Assembly: GCA_031257115.1 (NCBI GenBank)
Contig: JAIRPF010000075.1
Span: 1-64,000 of the forward strand
Length of the DNA: 64,000 nucleotides
Origin: Accumulibacter sp.
GTDB lineage: Bacteria > Pseudomonadota > Gammaproteobacteria > Burkholderiales > Rhodocyclaceae
Direction: 5' to 3'
The notes below the pieces were generated by a model. It was not told where the DNA came from. It saw only the letters and a program-made list of their open reading frames with translations, and did no database searches. The position numbers were made by a program, and so were the translations under genes. Below, piece by piece: positions 52,020 through 63,928 of this stretch; position 1 is the stretch's first letter; every line of letters begins with the position of its first letter.

Positions 52020-53516
52020 TCAATCCCTGGTGAATCGCCGGTACTGGATGGCCTCGGCGATGTGCGCGGGCTGGACGGCGCGGCTGCCGGTCAGGTCGGC
52101 GATGCTGCGCGCGACGCGCAGTATCCGGTGATAGGCGCGCGCGGAAAGATTGAGGCGGGCCACGGCGTTTCTGAGCAGCGCCGCGCCGCTTTCGTCGGGG
52201 CGGCAATGGGCGTCGATCTCGCGCGGTTCCAGGCGGGCGTTCGGCTTGCCCTGGCGCTGGAGCTGGCGGCTGGCCGCCTCGGCCACGCGCGCGCGCACGG
52301 CGGCGGACGATTCTCCCTCGGGCGCGCCTTGCAGGGCTTCGGGCGAGAGCGACGGGACTTCGATTTGCAGGTCGATGCGGTCGAGCAGGGGGCCGGAGAG
52401 CTTGCCCCGGTAGCGGGCGATCTGATCCGGCGTGCAGCGGCACTTGCCGCGCGGATCGCCATGATGTCCGCACGGACAGGGGTTCATCGCCGCGACCAGT
52501 TGGAATTGCGCCGGAAATTCGGCCTGCCGCGCGGCGCGGGAAATATGTATCCGGCCGCTTTCCATCGGTTCGCGCAGCGCCTCAAGGACGCGGCGGTCGA
52601 ATTCCGGAAACTCGTCGAGGAACAGCACGCCGCGATGCGCCAGCGATATTTCGCCGGGGCGCGGAATGCCGCCGCCGCCGACCAGCGCGGCGGTGGAGGC
52701 CGTGTGATGCGGCGAGCGGTAGGGATGACGGCCGAATTGCTCCGGCTTGAACTGGCCGGCCAGCGACAGAATGGCCGCCGATTCCAGCGCCGCTTCCCGC
52801 GTCATCGGCGGCAGCAGGCCGGAAAGGCGGCTGGCGAGCATGGATTTTCCGGTGCCGGGCGGGCCGGCGAGCAGGATCGAATGCCCTCCGGCCGCGGCGA
52901 TTTCCAGCGCCCGCTTGGCCTGCGCCTGGCCGCGCACTTCCGAGAGGTCGAGCGTCGCGGCGGCCGGCGCGGCGTCGCCGTCCAGGGGCGGACAGGTTTC
53001 CAGCGGCCTCTGCCCAGTCAGATGGGCGCAAACGTCGAGCAGCGTGTCGGCGGCCAGGATGCGCGCGCCGTGCGCCAGGGCGGCTTCCCGCGCGCTCTCG
53101 CGCGGCAGGATGAATTCGCCCTCGCGCCGCGCGGCGGCCAGCACCATCGCCAGCGCGCCGCGAATCGGCCGCAGGTGGCCGGACAGGGAGAGTTCTCCGG
53201 CGAATTCGCAATCGCCGAGACTGGGCGGAATCTGGCCCGAGGCGGCGAGGATGCCGAGCGCGATGGGCAGGTCGAAGCGCCCGGATTCCTTGGGCAGATC
53301 GGCGGGCGCCAGGTTCACGGTGATGCGCCGGGCGGGAAATTCGAATCCGGAATTCTGCAACGCCGCCCTGACCCGGTCGCGGGCCTCCTTGACTTCCGTG
53401 TCCGGCAGGCCGACCAGCGTGACGCTCGGCAGCCCTCCGGCCAGATGCACCTCGACGGCGACCGGCGGCGCGCCCAGTCCGTCGAGTCCCCGGCTATTGA
53501 CGATGGCGAGCGACAT
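52020..53516 (-). CDS. comM: YifB/ComM family Mg-chelatase-like AAA protein
   Basis: AIVNSRGLDGLGAPPVAVEVHLAGGLPSVTLVGLPD; GPPGTGKSMLASRL; AMNPCPCGHHGD. Confidence 0.95.
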   Translation of the reverse strand: MSLAIVNSRGLDGLGAPPVAVEVHLAGGLPSVTLVGLPDTEVKEARDRVRAALQNSGFEFPARRITVNLAPADLPKESGRFDLPIALGILAASGQIPPSLGDCEFAGELSLSGHLRPIRGALAMVLAAARREGEFILPRESAREAALAHGARILAADTLLDVCAHLTGQRPLETCPPLDGDAAPAAATLDLSEVRGQAQAKRALEIAAAGGHSILLAGPPGTGKSMLASRLSGLLPPMTREAALESAAILSLAGQFKPEQFGRHPYRSPHHTASTAALVGGGGIPRPGEISLAHRGVLFLDEFPEFDRRVLEALREPMESGRIHISRAARQAEFPAQFQLVAAMNPCPCGHHGDPRGKCRCTPDQIARYRGKLSGPLLDRIDLQIEVPSLSPEALQGAPEGESSAAVRARVAEAASRQLQRQGKPNARLEPREIDAHCRPDESGAALLRNAVARLNLSARAYHRILRVARSIADLTGSRAVQPAHIAEAIQYRRFTRD

Positions 53517-53552
53517 GGCGGCGCGGCCGGGGCGCGGCGGGCGAAAGCCGGA

Positions 53553-53804
53553 TCATTCGCCGCCGTCCGGGTCGACGGGCTTCTCCAGCCGCGCGACGCG
53601 CTCTTCCAGCGCCTCCAGTTTCTCGCGCGTGCGTTGCAGGACTTGCGCCTGTATGTCGAACTCCTCGCGGCCGACCAGATCGAGCCTGGCGAAAAATCCG
53701 GAGAGCAGGGCGCGGACGTTTTTCTCGATGTCGGCGGCCGGACTGGCGGCGAGCAGCGCGCTCAGGCGGGCGCCGAGTTCTTCGAAAATCTTGGAGTCGG
53801 GCAT
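53553..53804 (-). CDS. ubiK: Ubiquinone biosynthesis accessory factor UbiK (BMFP/YqiC family)
   Basis: Small coiled-coil protein [46 protein letters not shown]; next to comM. Confidence 0.85.
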   Translation of the reverse strand: MPDSKIFEELGARLSALLAASPAADIEKNVRALLSGFFARLDLVGREEFDIQAQVLQRTREKLEALEERVARLEKPVDPDGGE

Positions 53805-53894
53805 GGCGGCGATCCTCGGAAAGGTGGATCGAGTTTATCACAGCGCTCCTGCCCGTCATGAACGCGCGGGCAGGACAGAGCCATCGCATCAAAC

Positions 53895-54385
53895 CACGGT
53901 CGCATGGCGAAAATCTTTTGATCACGGCGAATACGGAAAGCCACGGCGAAAAGTAAAAATCATCAACCACGGCGAACACGGCGGGCACGACCGATACGAT
54001 GGATACGACGAAAAACAAGAAACCCCGTCATCCCCGCGAACGCGGGAATCCAGAAACGTACTTTCCGGCGCGCAGCGCCGCATCCTTTGAATTGGCGGCC
54101 CTTCGGGTCGGAGATCACGAACTGGATTCCCGCGTTCGCGGGAATGACGAGGGGGAGGGCGCGCATGGGTCGGGGCGAGCCAGGCGAACCCCAACCTATT
54201 GTCCTGAACAAGCCCCTCCTGAGGGAGGCGGCCCGCGCGGCGGCGCGTTTCTTGAATCAACCGCCCGCGAATCCCCGTCATTCCCGCTTTCGCGGGAATG
54301 ACGGGGGGTTTCTTTGCCTTTCACCGTGTCCGTCGTGGTTGCTGCTTTTCGCTCTTGTCTTTCGCCGCGCCCTTCGTGGCTTTCG
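53895..54385. repeat. Intergenic repeat mosaic
   Basis: Several 9-nt-type repeats and three GGATTCCCGC..GCGGGAATGACG-type palindromes. Confidence 0.9.
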
Positions 54386-54398
54386 GAGCGTCGGGCGG

Positions 54399-55622
54399 TC
54401 AGACCGTTTGGCGGGCCGAGGGGACGACGGGGGCTTCGCGGATCGGCAGGTTGACCAGGGCCGCGAAGCCGGCCAGCGCCATGTCGGCGTACCACATCCA
54501 CGACAAATCGCCGAAACGCGCGATCGACAGCCCGCCCAACCAGGCGCCGAGGAAGCCGCCGGTCTGGTGCGAGAGCAGCGTGAGTCCGAAAAGCGTGCCC
54601 AGGTAGCGCACTCCGAACAGTTTGCCGACGATCGCCGCGGTCGGCGGCACCGTGGCCAGCCAGGTGAAGCCGAGTCCGACGGCGAACAGGTAGAAATTCA
54701 GGTCGGTGCGCGGCGCGGCGAGAAAGATGGCGATCATCAGCGCGCGCGAGCCGTACATCCAGAACAGGATGTGCTTGCCGCGATAGCGGGCGACGCAAGC
54801 GCCCGCCATCAGGCTGCCGAAAACGTTGGTCAATCCGATGATGGCGAGCGACCAGCCGGCCACGGACGGGGGCAGGTGGCACAGGCCGATCTCGCCGGGC
54901 AGGTGCGTGACCAGAAAGGCGACGTGGAAGCCGCAGGTGAAGAATCCGGCGTGCAGCAGCAGGTAGTCGCGGTTTTTCATGGCTTCCACGATGCTGCGCC
55001 ACGGCCCGGATTCGCCGCCGCCCGCGTCCGGGCGGGCGCGGACGGCGGCGCCGGAGGCCACGTTGCGCACCAGCGGCAGGGCGAGGAGCACCATCAGCGC
55101 CAGCGACATCATGCCACCGATCCAGCCGACGGCCTGGATCAGTTTTTGCAGGATCGGCGCGAAAATGAACTGGCCGAAGGAACCGCCCGCGTTGATGACG
55201 CCCGATGCGGTTCCGCGCGCCGCCATCGGCAGGCGGTTGGCCGCCGCGCCGAAAAGCACGGAAAAGCTGCTGGCGCCGGAACCCGCGGCGGAGAGCAATC
55301 CCAATGACGCGATCAATCCCGAAACGCCGCCGAGCCACGGGGTGATCGCGCTGCCCAGAGCCATCAGGCAGATGCCGCCGTACAGGATGCGCGCGGGGCC
55401 GAAGCGGTCGGCCAGCGCGCCGGCGAGCGGCTGGACGGCGCCCCAGACGAACTGGCCGATGGCGAGCGCCAGGCTGATCGAGGCGATGTCGACGCCCAGC
55501 CCGGCGTTGAGCGGCATGACGAAGAGTCCGAGCGACTGGCGCGCGCCCATGGTAATGAGCAGGATGCCGGCGGCGGACAGCGTGACGATCCACGCTTGCG
55601 GCAGTTTGGGGAGGCGGGGCAT
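54399..55622 (-). CDS. MFS transporter
   Basis: Twelve-TM translation; GALADRFGPARILYGG. Confidence 0.88.
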   Translation of the reverse strand: MPRLPKLPQAWIVTLSAAGILLITMGARQSLGLFVMPLNAGLGVDIASISLALAIGQFVWGAVQPLAGALADRFGPARILYGGICLMALGSAITPWLGGVSGLIASLGLLSAAGSGASSFSVLFGAAANRLPMAARGTASGVINAGGSFGQFIFAPILQKLIQAVGWIGGMMSLALMVLLALPLVRNVASGAAVRARPDAGGGESGPWRSIVEAMKNRDYLLLHAGFFTCGFHVAFLVTHLPGEIGLCHLPPSVAGWSLAIIGLTNVFGSLMAGACVARYRGKHILFWMYGSRALMIAIFLAAPRTDLNFYLFAVGLGFTWLATVPPTAAIVGKLFGVRYLGTLFGLTLLSHQTGGFLGAWLGGLSIARFGDLSWMWYADMALAGFAALVNLPIREAPVVPSARQTV

Positions 55623-55636
55623 GGGCGGCGGCCTGG

Positions 55637-56044
55637 TCAATACGGTTCGTTGAAGCGGTGGATCAGACGCCGCGCCTTCTTGGTCGGGCGGCCCTTGAGA
55701 TCGCTGCCCGGCGCGGGCGCGAGGCGCAGGTTTTCCTTGAGGGTTTCGCGCCGCGCGCGGCTCTCGGCGGTTTCCTCGTAAAGCCGTTGCGCTTCGGCGG
55801 CCGGCCCGCGCCGTTCGTCGAGCGCGCGCACGATCACCGTCCAGCGCATCGGGCCGATGGCGATGTCCAGCGCGTCGCCGGGACGGATTTCCCGCGCCGG
55901 TTTCGGTATTTCGCCGTTCCAGCGAACGTGCCCGGCGCGGATGGCCTCGGTGGCGAGCGAGCGCGTCTTGTAGAAACGCGCGGCCCACAGCCATTTGTCG
56001 ATGCGCAGGCTGTCCATCCCGTCGGATCCGGTCAGGCGTGGCAT
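55637..56044 (-). CDS. hslR: RNA-binding S4 domain heat-shock protein Hsp15-like
   Basis: LRIDKWLWAARFYKTRSLATEAIRAGHVRWNGEIPKPAREIRPGD. Confidence 0.9.
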   Translation of the reverse strand: MPRLTGSDGMDSLRIDKWLWAARFYKTRSLATEAIRAGHVRWNGEIPKPAREIRPGDALDIAIGPMRWTVIVRALDERRGPAAEAQRLYEETAESRARRETLKENLRLAPAPGSDLKGRPTKKARRLIHRFNEPY

Positions 56045-56324
56045 TATTCGGAAGTCGGTTTCGAGAACAATTTTCGGTTCAAGGATCGGGCCCAAGGATC
56101 GGGGCCGTCTCCCCCGTTTTTCGCGGCGCGTATCGGTATCGCGCGAAAGCCGCGCGTCACCCGGTCGACGGCCGGCATGATAGCACCGGCGGAACACCCG
56201 GCGGTATCGAAGGCGCGGGCCGCGAAGATGACCGGCGTCCCGGCTTGCCCGACGCATCGGCGCGGCGGTCTGGGTTGGAGCGACGCGGGAGCCAGGCAGC
56301 GCGCAGGATCGGAGGCGAGAGCTT

Positions 56325-56450
56325 TTCAACCACGACGAACACGACGGGCACGGCGAAAAGCCAAAGCGAGAACAAGGTAAAAGCCAATGGATTTCCTGCT
56401 TTCGTTGTGTCCGTTGTGCTCGCCGCGCCCGTCGTGATCGATCGCTTTTT
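56325..56450. repeat. 9-nt-periodic dispersed repeats, both orientations
   Basis: CAACCACGACGAACACGACGGGCACGGCGAAAAGC ... GTTGTGTCCGTTGTGCTCGCCGCGCCCGTCGTG. Confidence 0.85.
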
Positions 56451-56451
56451 C

Positions 56452-56616
56452 ATCGTAAAACTGACTCCGGTTTGAAACCCCGCCCTTCAGGGCGGTGCGA
56501 AGGCTGAAATCCCCGGCCTGGAAGGCCGGGGTTTCGACCGTAGCCACTTGGAGAGGGGTGCAAACCCCTTCCAAGTTCGTTCACAGCGGCAGGCATGAAT
56601 GCCTGCCGCTAATGAG
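56452..56616 (+). repeat. Copy B of multi-hairpin element (full length)
   Basis: Four successive hairpins: CCGCCCTTCAGGGCGG; CCCCGGCCTGGAAGGCCGGGG; AGGGGTGCAAACCCCT; AGCGGCAGGCATGAATGCCTGCCGCT. Confidence 0.93.
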
Positions 56617-56622
56617 TTGCTC

Positions 56623-57585
<963 letters not shown>

Positions 57586-57830
57586 GGAATTTCGCTTTTC
57601 AGAGGGGACAGGGACATGAAAGACTGGCGCGGCCAAAATCGACAGAAATATCAGACTCGCGCCTCACCGCCGATTCGCCCGCGATTCTATCAGAAGCCGT
57701 GTTTGCCCACGGGGCGATCCTGCCCGCGGCGCTCATCCCGATCCATATGAGCTTCGCGCGAGTTGAAACTATCGCGCGAGCCTCTTTCCTCAAGAATGTC
57801 GTTATTTCCTTGATTGCGGAAATCCAGTTC

Positions 57831-57995
57831 ATCGTAAAACTGACTCCGGTTTGAAACCCGCCCTTCGGGGCGGTGCGAAGGCTGAAATCCCCGGCCTGGA
57901 AGGCCGGGGTTTCGACCGTGACCACTTGGGAGGGGTGCCAACCCCTTCCAGGTTCGTTCACAGCGACAGGCATGAATGCCTGTCGCTAATGAGTT
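57831..57995 (+). repeat. Copy C of multi-hairpin element (full length)
   Basis: Same architecture as copy B; last hairpin AGCGACAGGCATGAATGCCTGTCGCT shows a paired substitution. Confidence 0.93.
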
Positions 57996-58004
57996 GCCCC
58001 ACCA

Positions 58005-58180
58005 AAAATGGAGCGCGGGCGGGATGCCCGCGCTCCAATATCAAAGCTTCCCTCCCGAGGGAGGTATCGTGCGGCGTAAGCCGCATGACGGAAGGAGTTG
58101 GGCAGTTGAATCATCAAACGCGGATGAGCAGACACACAAACGGAAAACCCGTCATTCCCGCTTGCGTGGGAATGACGAGG
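58005..58180. repeat. Intergenic repeat mosaic
   Basis: AATGGAGCGCGGGCGGGATGCCCGCGCTCCA; CTTCCCTCCCGAGGGAGG; CGTCATTCCCGCTTGCGTGGGAATGACG. Confidence 0.85.
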
Positions 58181-58214
58181 GGGATGGAAGCGGCGCGGGC
58201 GATCCGGGGTGGAA

Positions 58215-59087
58215 TCAGGGCGCGCGCGATTCGCCGGTCAACAGGCGGAAAGCCGCGTAACGGTTTGGGTCGATGGCGCCGGCTTCGACGGCGGCGCGGA
58301 TCGCGCAGCCTGGTTCGCGGTCGTGGCGGCAGTCGCGGAACCGGCAGCTTTCGAGCAAGGGGCGGAATTCGCGGAAGCCGCGTTCGATTTCCGGGCGGGA
58401 CAGGTGGCGCAGACCGAATTCCTGCAATCCCGGCGAGTCGATGAGCGGCGATCCGTCCGGCAGGCGGTAGAGCGTGGTGTGCGTCGTGGTGTGCCGGCCC
58501 GCGCCGAGCGCCTCCGAAATCTCGCGGGTGCGCGCGTTGGCGCCGGGCGCGAGCGCGTTGATCAGCGTCGATTTGCCCGTGCCCGACGGGCCGGCCAGGA
58601 CGCTCGCCTGTCCCGCGAGATGCGGGCGCAGGGCCTCCGCGCTCGCGCGCGCGGACAGGCGGAGCAACGGATAGCCGAGACGGGCGAACGGGGAGAGCGC
58701 GGTTTCGGCGGCGGGCAGGCGGTCGGCGAGATCGCATTTGTTGAGCACGATCAACGCGCCGATGCCCTGGCTTTCGGCGGCGGCGAGGCAGCGCGTGACG
58801 AGGTTTTCCGAAAAGCCGGGTTCCGTCGCGACGACGATGACGACCTGGGTGACGTTGGCCGCGATCAGTTTTTGCCGCAGGGCGTTGGAGCGGTAGAACA
58901 GGGAGCGGCGCGGCAGGACGGCGTCGATGACGCCTTGCGCGTCGCCGCTGCGCGCGATCGAGACCCGGTCTCCGCAGGCCAGGCCGCTTTTCTTGCCGCG
59001 CGGAAAGCAGGGCAGCGCGCCGCCATCGGGCAATTCGACGAGGTAATGCCGGCCGTGCGCGGCGACGATCGTTCCTTCGAGCTTCAA
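58215..59087 (-). CDS. rsgA: Ribosome small subunit-dependent GTPase RsgA
   Basis: LAGPSGTGKSTLINAL (circularly permuted GTPase), DSPGLQEFGL, CRFRDCRHDREPGCA; start uncertain (only TTG candidate seen at 59087). Confidence 0.92.
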   Translation of the reverse strand: MKLEGTIVAAHGRHYLVELPDGGALPCFPRGKKSGLACGDRVSIARSGDAQGVIDAVLPRRSLFYRSNALRQKLIAANVTQVVIVVATEPGFSENLVTRCLAAAESQGIGALIVLNKCDLADRLPAAETALSPFARLGYPLLRLSARASAEALRPHLAGQASVLAGPSGTGKSTLINALAPGANARTREISEALGAGRHTTTHTTLYRLPDGSPLIDSPGLQEFGLRHLSRPEIERGFREFRPLLESCRFRDCRHDREPGCAIRAAVEAGAIDPNRYAAFRLLTGESRAP

Positions 59088-60376
59088 GTCGGGCCGGACG
59101 GCGAAAGGGACGGAGAAGGCGACAGGGAAAGCAGGCGCGAGACGCGCTGCGCCGCCGGCGGATGCGAGTCGTAGAACAGGGAGTGCAGGGGATCGGGCGT
59201 CAGCGTCGCGGCGTTGTCCTCGTACAGCTTGACCAGCGCCTGGACGAGATCGGCCGCCGAGGCGTGCTCGGCCGCGTAGCGGTCGGCCTCGAACTCGTGG
59301 CGGCGCGAAAGCAGGCTGGCCAGCGGCGTGGCCAGAAAGGCGAATACCGGGACGATCTGGAAGAACAGGATCAGCGCCATCGCCGTGTTGCGGGCGCTCT
59401 CCGAGGCGACGCCCAGGCCGGCGTAGAACCAGCCGGCGTCCATCAGCCGGGCGAGGATGTAGAGCAGGAACAGCGTCGCGGCGAAAATCAGCGCGATGCG
59501 CTTGGCGATGTGGCGGCGCGCGAAATGCCCCAGTTCGTGCGCCAGCACCGCCTCGACCTCCGGCGCTTCGAGCCGGCCGAGCAGCGTGTCGAAAAAAACG
59601 ATGCGCTTGGTTCTGCCAAGGCCGGTGAAATAGGCGTTGCCGTGGGCGGAGCGCCGGGAGCCGTCCATCACGAACAGGCCGGAACTGGCGAATCCGCAGC
59701 GGGCGAGCAGGGCTTCGATGCGATCTTTCAGCGCGTCGTCGTCGAGCGGCGCGAAGGTGTTGAACAGGGGAGCGATCCACGCCGGGTAGGCGAACAGGAC
59801 CAGCAGGTTGAAAGCGCACCAGAACAGCCAGACGTACAACCACCACGCCTCGCCCATGCGCGCCATCAGCCACAGGACGGCGAGCAGCGCCGGCGCGCCG
59901 ATGGCCAGACCCAGCGCGACTTGCTTGGCGAGGTCGAGCAGGAACAGGCGAAGGGTCATGCGGTTGAAACCGAAACGCTGCTCGATGACGAATTGCGCGT
60001 ACAGCGACATCGGCAGATCGACGGCGCCCGAAAGGAACATCACGCTGAAGATCAGGGCGACGCCGTACCACAGGCCGTCCAGGCGCGCCGACCAGAAGGC
60101 GTGCAAGGCCTCCAGCCCGCCGCCGAACGTGAAGGCCAGCAGCACGGCGATCTCGATGACCAGCGCGAGCCGGCCGAAACGGACGCGGACGACGCAATAG
60201 TCGGCCGCCTTCTGGTGGGCCGCGAGCGGGACGCGGCCGGCGAACCGCTCCGGCACCGCCGCCCGGTGCGCGCGGATGTGCGCGATCTGCCGGAAACCGA
60301 GCCACAGGCGCAGGATCGCCATCAGAAGCAGCGCGCCGAGAAAGGCCACGGAAAAGGAGTTGAGGGAAGCGGACAT
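59084..60376 (-). CDS. M48 family metallopeptidase (Ste24-like)
   Basis: HELGH zinc motif in [14 protein letters not shown]; multiple [13 protein letters not shown]. Confidence 0.93.
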   Translation of the reverse strand: MSASLNSFSVAFLGALLLMAILRLWLGFRQIAHIRAHRAAVPERFAGRVPLAAHQKAADYCVVRVRFGRLALVIEIAVLLAFTFGGGLEALHAFWSARLDGLWYGVALIFSVMFLSGAVDLPMSLYAQFVIEQRFGFNRMTLRLFLLDLAKQVALGLAIGAPALLAVLWLMARMGEAWWLYVWLFWCAFNLLVLFAYPAWIAPLFNTFAPLDDDALKDRIEALLARCGFASSGLFVMDGSRRSAHGNAYFTGLGRTKRIVFFDTLLGRLEAPEVEAVLAHELGHFARRHIAKRIALIFAATLFLLYILARLMDAGWFYAGLGVASESARNTAMALILFFQIVPVFAFLATPLASLLSRRHEFEADRYAAEHASAADLVQALVKLYEDNAATLTPDPLHSLFYDSHPPAAQRVSRLLSLSPSPSLSPSGPT

Positions 60377-60506
60377 CGAGCTGTGCCAAAATGCGGTTTT
60401 GGAGAAGGAACGGATTATCCCAAAAAAGGCGGGACGTGAAATACGGGCCATGAAGGACGTTTCGCGTTCCGCCTTTCCCCCGATCACATTTCACCCAGGA
60501 TATGAC

Positions 60507-61052
60507 ATGGCACGGAACGATAATCATCTCGTCTGGCTGGACATGGAAATGACCGGCCTCGACCCCGAACGCGAACGCATCATCGAACTGGCGATGATCG
60601 TCACCGACAGCCATCTCGAAACCGTGGCCGAATCGCCCGTGTGGGCGCTGCACCAGTCCGAGGCGACGCTCGGCGCGATGGATAAATGGAACAAGGCCAC
60701 GCACGGCAAATCGGGCCTGATCGAACGGGTACGCGCGTCCACGCTCGACGAAGCCGCCGTGCAGGCGGCGGCGCTCGCGTTCATGCGGGAATACGTGGCG
60801 CGGGGAATCAGCCCGATGTGCGGCAACTCCATCGGCCAGGACCGGCGCTTCATGGTGCGCTACATGCCGGCGCTCGAAGCGTGGTTCAATTACCGCAACA
60901 TCGACGTCAGCACGCTCAAGGAACTCTGCCGGCGCTGGAAACCCGAAGTGGCCAAGGGCTTCGAAAAAGCCTCGGCGCACACGGCCCTCGCCGACATCCG
61001 CGAATCCATCGAGGAACTGAAGTATTACCGGGAACATTTCATCAGAATATGA
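60507..61052 (+). CDS. orn: Oligoribonuclease
   Basis: [37 protein letters not shown]. Confidence 0.97.
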   Translation: MARNDNHLVWLDMEMTGLDPERERIIELAMIVTDSHLETVAESPVWALHQSEATLGAMDKWNKATHGKSGLIERVRASTLDEAAVQAAALAFMREYVARGISPMCGNSIGQDRRFMVRYMPALEAWFNYRNIDVSTLKELCRRWKPEVAKGFEKASAHTALADIRESIEELKYYREHFIRI

Positions 61053-61094
61053 TCCGGCGTCCCTGCGCGAGGCTTTCGATGCGACAAGGTGCGA

Positions 61095-61500
61095 AACTTT
61101 TTGACCGTGGCGGGCGCGGCGGAAGGCGAAAAACATTGACCACGGAGAACACGGAGAAAGGCGAAAACCCTTTTGACCGCGAAGAGCGCGGCGGAAGGCG
61201 AAAAGCGAAAGAAATTCCTCGCCGCTCTCACGCTCACCCCGTCACTCCCACGAAAATCCCCCCGTCATTCCCGCGAAAGCGGGAATCCAGCGCGTAAACT
61301 CCGGCGCGAAGCGCCGCAAGCCAAGCCTCCCTCTTGAGGTAGGTGGCCCGCCAAAGGCGGGTCGGAAGGAGTCGGGCGGTCGTTCTTCCAATCACGCCGC
61401 GCCGCCGAAAAACCTTGGGCCACGGAGTTCACGGAAAAACACGGAGAAAAATCTTTTGAAAGCTTTCACCTTCCGCCGCGCCCGTCGTGGTCGACCGTTT
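61095..61500. repeat. Intergenic repeat mosaic
   Basis: TTGACCACGGAGAACACGGAGAAAGGCG; CGTCATTCCCGCGAAAGCGGGAATCCAG; CCTCCCTCTTGAGGTAGG; 9-nt-type repeats. Confidence 0.9.
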
Positions 61501-61526
61501 CTCCGGCGTTCGGCTAGAATCCGCCG

Positions 61527-62216
61527 ATGTCCAGACATTATGCCCTTGTCCCCGCCGCCGGAAGCGGCGTCCGCTTCGGCGGGGGGATTCCCAAGCAATA
61601 CCTGCCCTTGGCGGGGCGGCCGATGATTCATCACGCGCTGGCCGCGTTGTGCCGTTGCGAGCGCATCGAGCGGGTGTGGGTGGTTCTCGCGCCGGACGAC
61701 GCCTGGTGGGAAACGTATGACTGGTCGGACCTTGGCGGGAAGCTGGAGGCGCTGCGCCGTGGTGGGGCGACACGCGCCGAGAGCGTGGCCAACGGTCTCG
61801 CCGCCGTCGAACGCATCGTTTCGCGGGACGACTGGATGCTGGTGCACGACGCGGCCCGGCCCTGCCTGTCGCGGGCGCTGCTGGATCACTTGTGCGAGGC
61901 GTTGCGGGACGATCCCGTCGGCGGCCTGCTGGCGGTTCCCGTCGCGGATACCCTGAAGCGCGCGGACGCCGGGCGGCGCGTGGCGGCGACCGAGCCGCGC
62001 GAGGGGCTGTGGCAGGCGCAGACGCCGCAGATGTTCCGCTACGGCCTGCTGCGGCGGGCGCTGGACGGCCGGCCGGCGGTCACCGACGAAGCCGGCGCGC
62101 TCGAAGCGATGGGCTGCCGGCCGCTGTTGGTGCGGGCGGACGCGAGCAATTTCAAGATAACCTACCCGGCCGACCTGGAACTGGCCGAACGGATGCTGAA
62201 GGCGGGAAATCCATGA
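61527..62216 (+). CDS. ispD: 2-C-methyl-D-erythritol 4-phosphate cytidylyltransferase
   Basis: [39 protein letters not shown]. Confidence 0.96.
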   Translation: MSRHYALVPAAGSGVRFGGGIPKQYLPLAGRPMIHHALAALCRCERIERVWVVLAPDDAWWETYDWSDLGGKLEALRRGGATRAESVANGLAAVERIVSRDDWMLVHDAARPCLSRALLDHLCEALRDDPVGGLLAVPVADTLKRADAGRRVAATEPREGLWQAQTPQMFRYGLLRRALDGRPAVTDEAGALEAMGCRPLLVRADASNFKITYPADLELAERMLKAGNP

Positions 62217-62692
62217 TCCGCGTCGGACAAGGCAGCGACATCCACGCGCTCGCCCCTGGGCGCAAGCTCATCGTCGGCGGCGTCGAGATCGCGCACGAAT
62301 CCGGCCTGCTCGGCCATTCCGACGCCGACGCGCTGCTGCACGCGATCATCGACGCGCTGCTGGGCGCGGCCGGGATGGGCGACATCGGGCGGCTTTTCCC
62401 GGATACGGACGAACGCTATCGCGGCGCGGATAGCCGCGTTCTCCTGCGCGCCGTCCGCGACCGGCTGGCCGGCGCGGGCTGGCGCATCGTGAACGTGGAT
62501 GCGACGATCCACGCGCAGCGCCCGAAAATGGCCCCGCACATCCCGCGCATGGCCGCGCTGATCGCGGACGACTTGGGCATTCCGGCGGAACGGGTAAACG
62601 TAAAGGCCAAGACGGCGGAAAAGCTGGGTTTCGTGGGACGTGAAGAAGGTATCTCGGCCGATGCCGTGGCGCTGATCGAAAACCGGACGTAA
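62213..62692 (+). CDS. ispF: 2-C-methyl-D-erythritol 2,4-cyclodiphosphate synthase
   Basis: [42 protein letters not shown]. Confidence 0.97.
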   Translation: MIRVGQGSDIHALAPGRKLIVGGVEIAHESGLLGHSDADALLHAIIDALLGAAGMGDIGRLFPDTDERYRGADSRVLLRAVRDRLAGAGWRIVNVDATIHAQRPKMAPHIPRMAALIADDLGIPAERVNVKAKTAEKLGFVGREEGISADAVALIENRT

Positions 62693-63359
62693 AAAGCGGA
62701 TAACCGCGACGGCGCGGCGGGCACGGCGAAAAACAAAAGCGGGGATGACACATGGTTATGTTGTGTCCTGTATTCACGCACCGGAATGATATGAACACCC
62801 CCTTCTTTCCCCCCAACCGTCATCGCATTTGTTGAGGCCCATGAGCAAGTTCGAGTCTGCCACGTCGCCGGGGAAACGGGCGAGAGATCACCAACAAGCA
62901 GATCGAACACGCCAGACTGCTTGAGTGCTTCGCCAACCGCGGGCCACGCTTCATCGGCGGAGGCGTGCGGCGGCTCACACCGCCGGGCGTGGAAATTAAG
63001 AAAGCCCGGCCACGAGGCCGGAGAAGGGATACGCAAGCGCGGCGGCAAGCCCGAAAGACGCAGGACGGCCAAACCCGCCCCCGCCGCCGGTTTGCATCCG
63101 CGACTCGACAGGAACGCCCAAGTCCCCCTCGATCTTCTGGAAAACGCCAGCGCACCGGTCGGTGAAGACCGTTTCACTTACAAGACCCGCATAAATCGGG
63201 GTGAGCAAAGCGAATCCCAGCATTCACGCCTGCCGTGTTTTTCAATCATGGCGCGGCGAATTTCACAAGGGCAAATATCATCCGCCCGTCGCGCCCTACT
63301 ATTTGTACCTCTTGGCTCAACCACTCGTGGTGGGATTCGCTCCGCTATCCCAGCCCATG

Positions 63360-63640
63360 ATCTGGACAATCCCCCCTCTCGATGAAGGTGGCTCGCGGCA
63401 AAGCCGCGAGCCGGAAGGAGTCGAACCGCCGAGGGAAGAGCCGGGGGGGTCTTCCAAACCGTATTTGGGAATTCGACCGCCCAACTCCCTCCGTCACGCC
63501 TTCGGCGCGACATCTCACTCAAGAGGGAGGTTTTGAATGGAGCGCGGGCGTCGTGCCCGTTGCGGTTGATTCGCTTTTCTCCGTGTTTCTCCGTACCCTC
63601 CGTGGCCGACGTTTTGCCTTTCGCCGCGCTCCGTGGGTGG
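63360..63640. repeat. Intergenic repeat mosaic
   Basis: CTCTCGATGAAGGTGGCTCGCGGCAAAGCCGCGAG; AATGGAGCGCGGGCGTCGTGCCCG; TTTTCTCCGTGTTTCTCCGTACC. Confidence 0.8.
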
Positions 63641-63694
63641 TCGTTTTGGTCTTTCGTCTGCTATGCTTGTGCGCAATCGCGCAAAATTCAGGCC

Positions 63695-63922
63695 ATGAGA
63701 TATTTGCTTCTGATCGGGCTGGTTCTCGTTATCCTCTGGTTTTTTCGCCGTTCGGGGAATCGCCGCCCGCGCGGGAGGGAGCGCGTGGCAAATCCGCCGG
63801 AGCAGATGGTCAGGTGCGCCCGGTGCGGCGTTTATCTTCCTGAAAGCGAGAGCTTCCGGAAAGGCGCGGCCCATTATTGTTGCGCCGAGCATCAGCGCGC
63901 GGCGCAGGACCGGACGAACTGA
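63695..63922 (+). CDS. PP0621-type small membrane-anchored Cys-rich protein
   Basis: MRYLLLIGLVLVILWFF TM helix then MVRCARCGVYLPESES...HYCCAEHQ. Confidence 0.7.
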   Translation: MRYLLLIGLVLVILWFFRRSGNRRPRGRERVANPPEQMVRCARCGVYLPESESFRKGAAHYCCAEHQRAAQDRTN

Positions 63923-63928
63923 CCCGCC

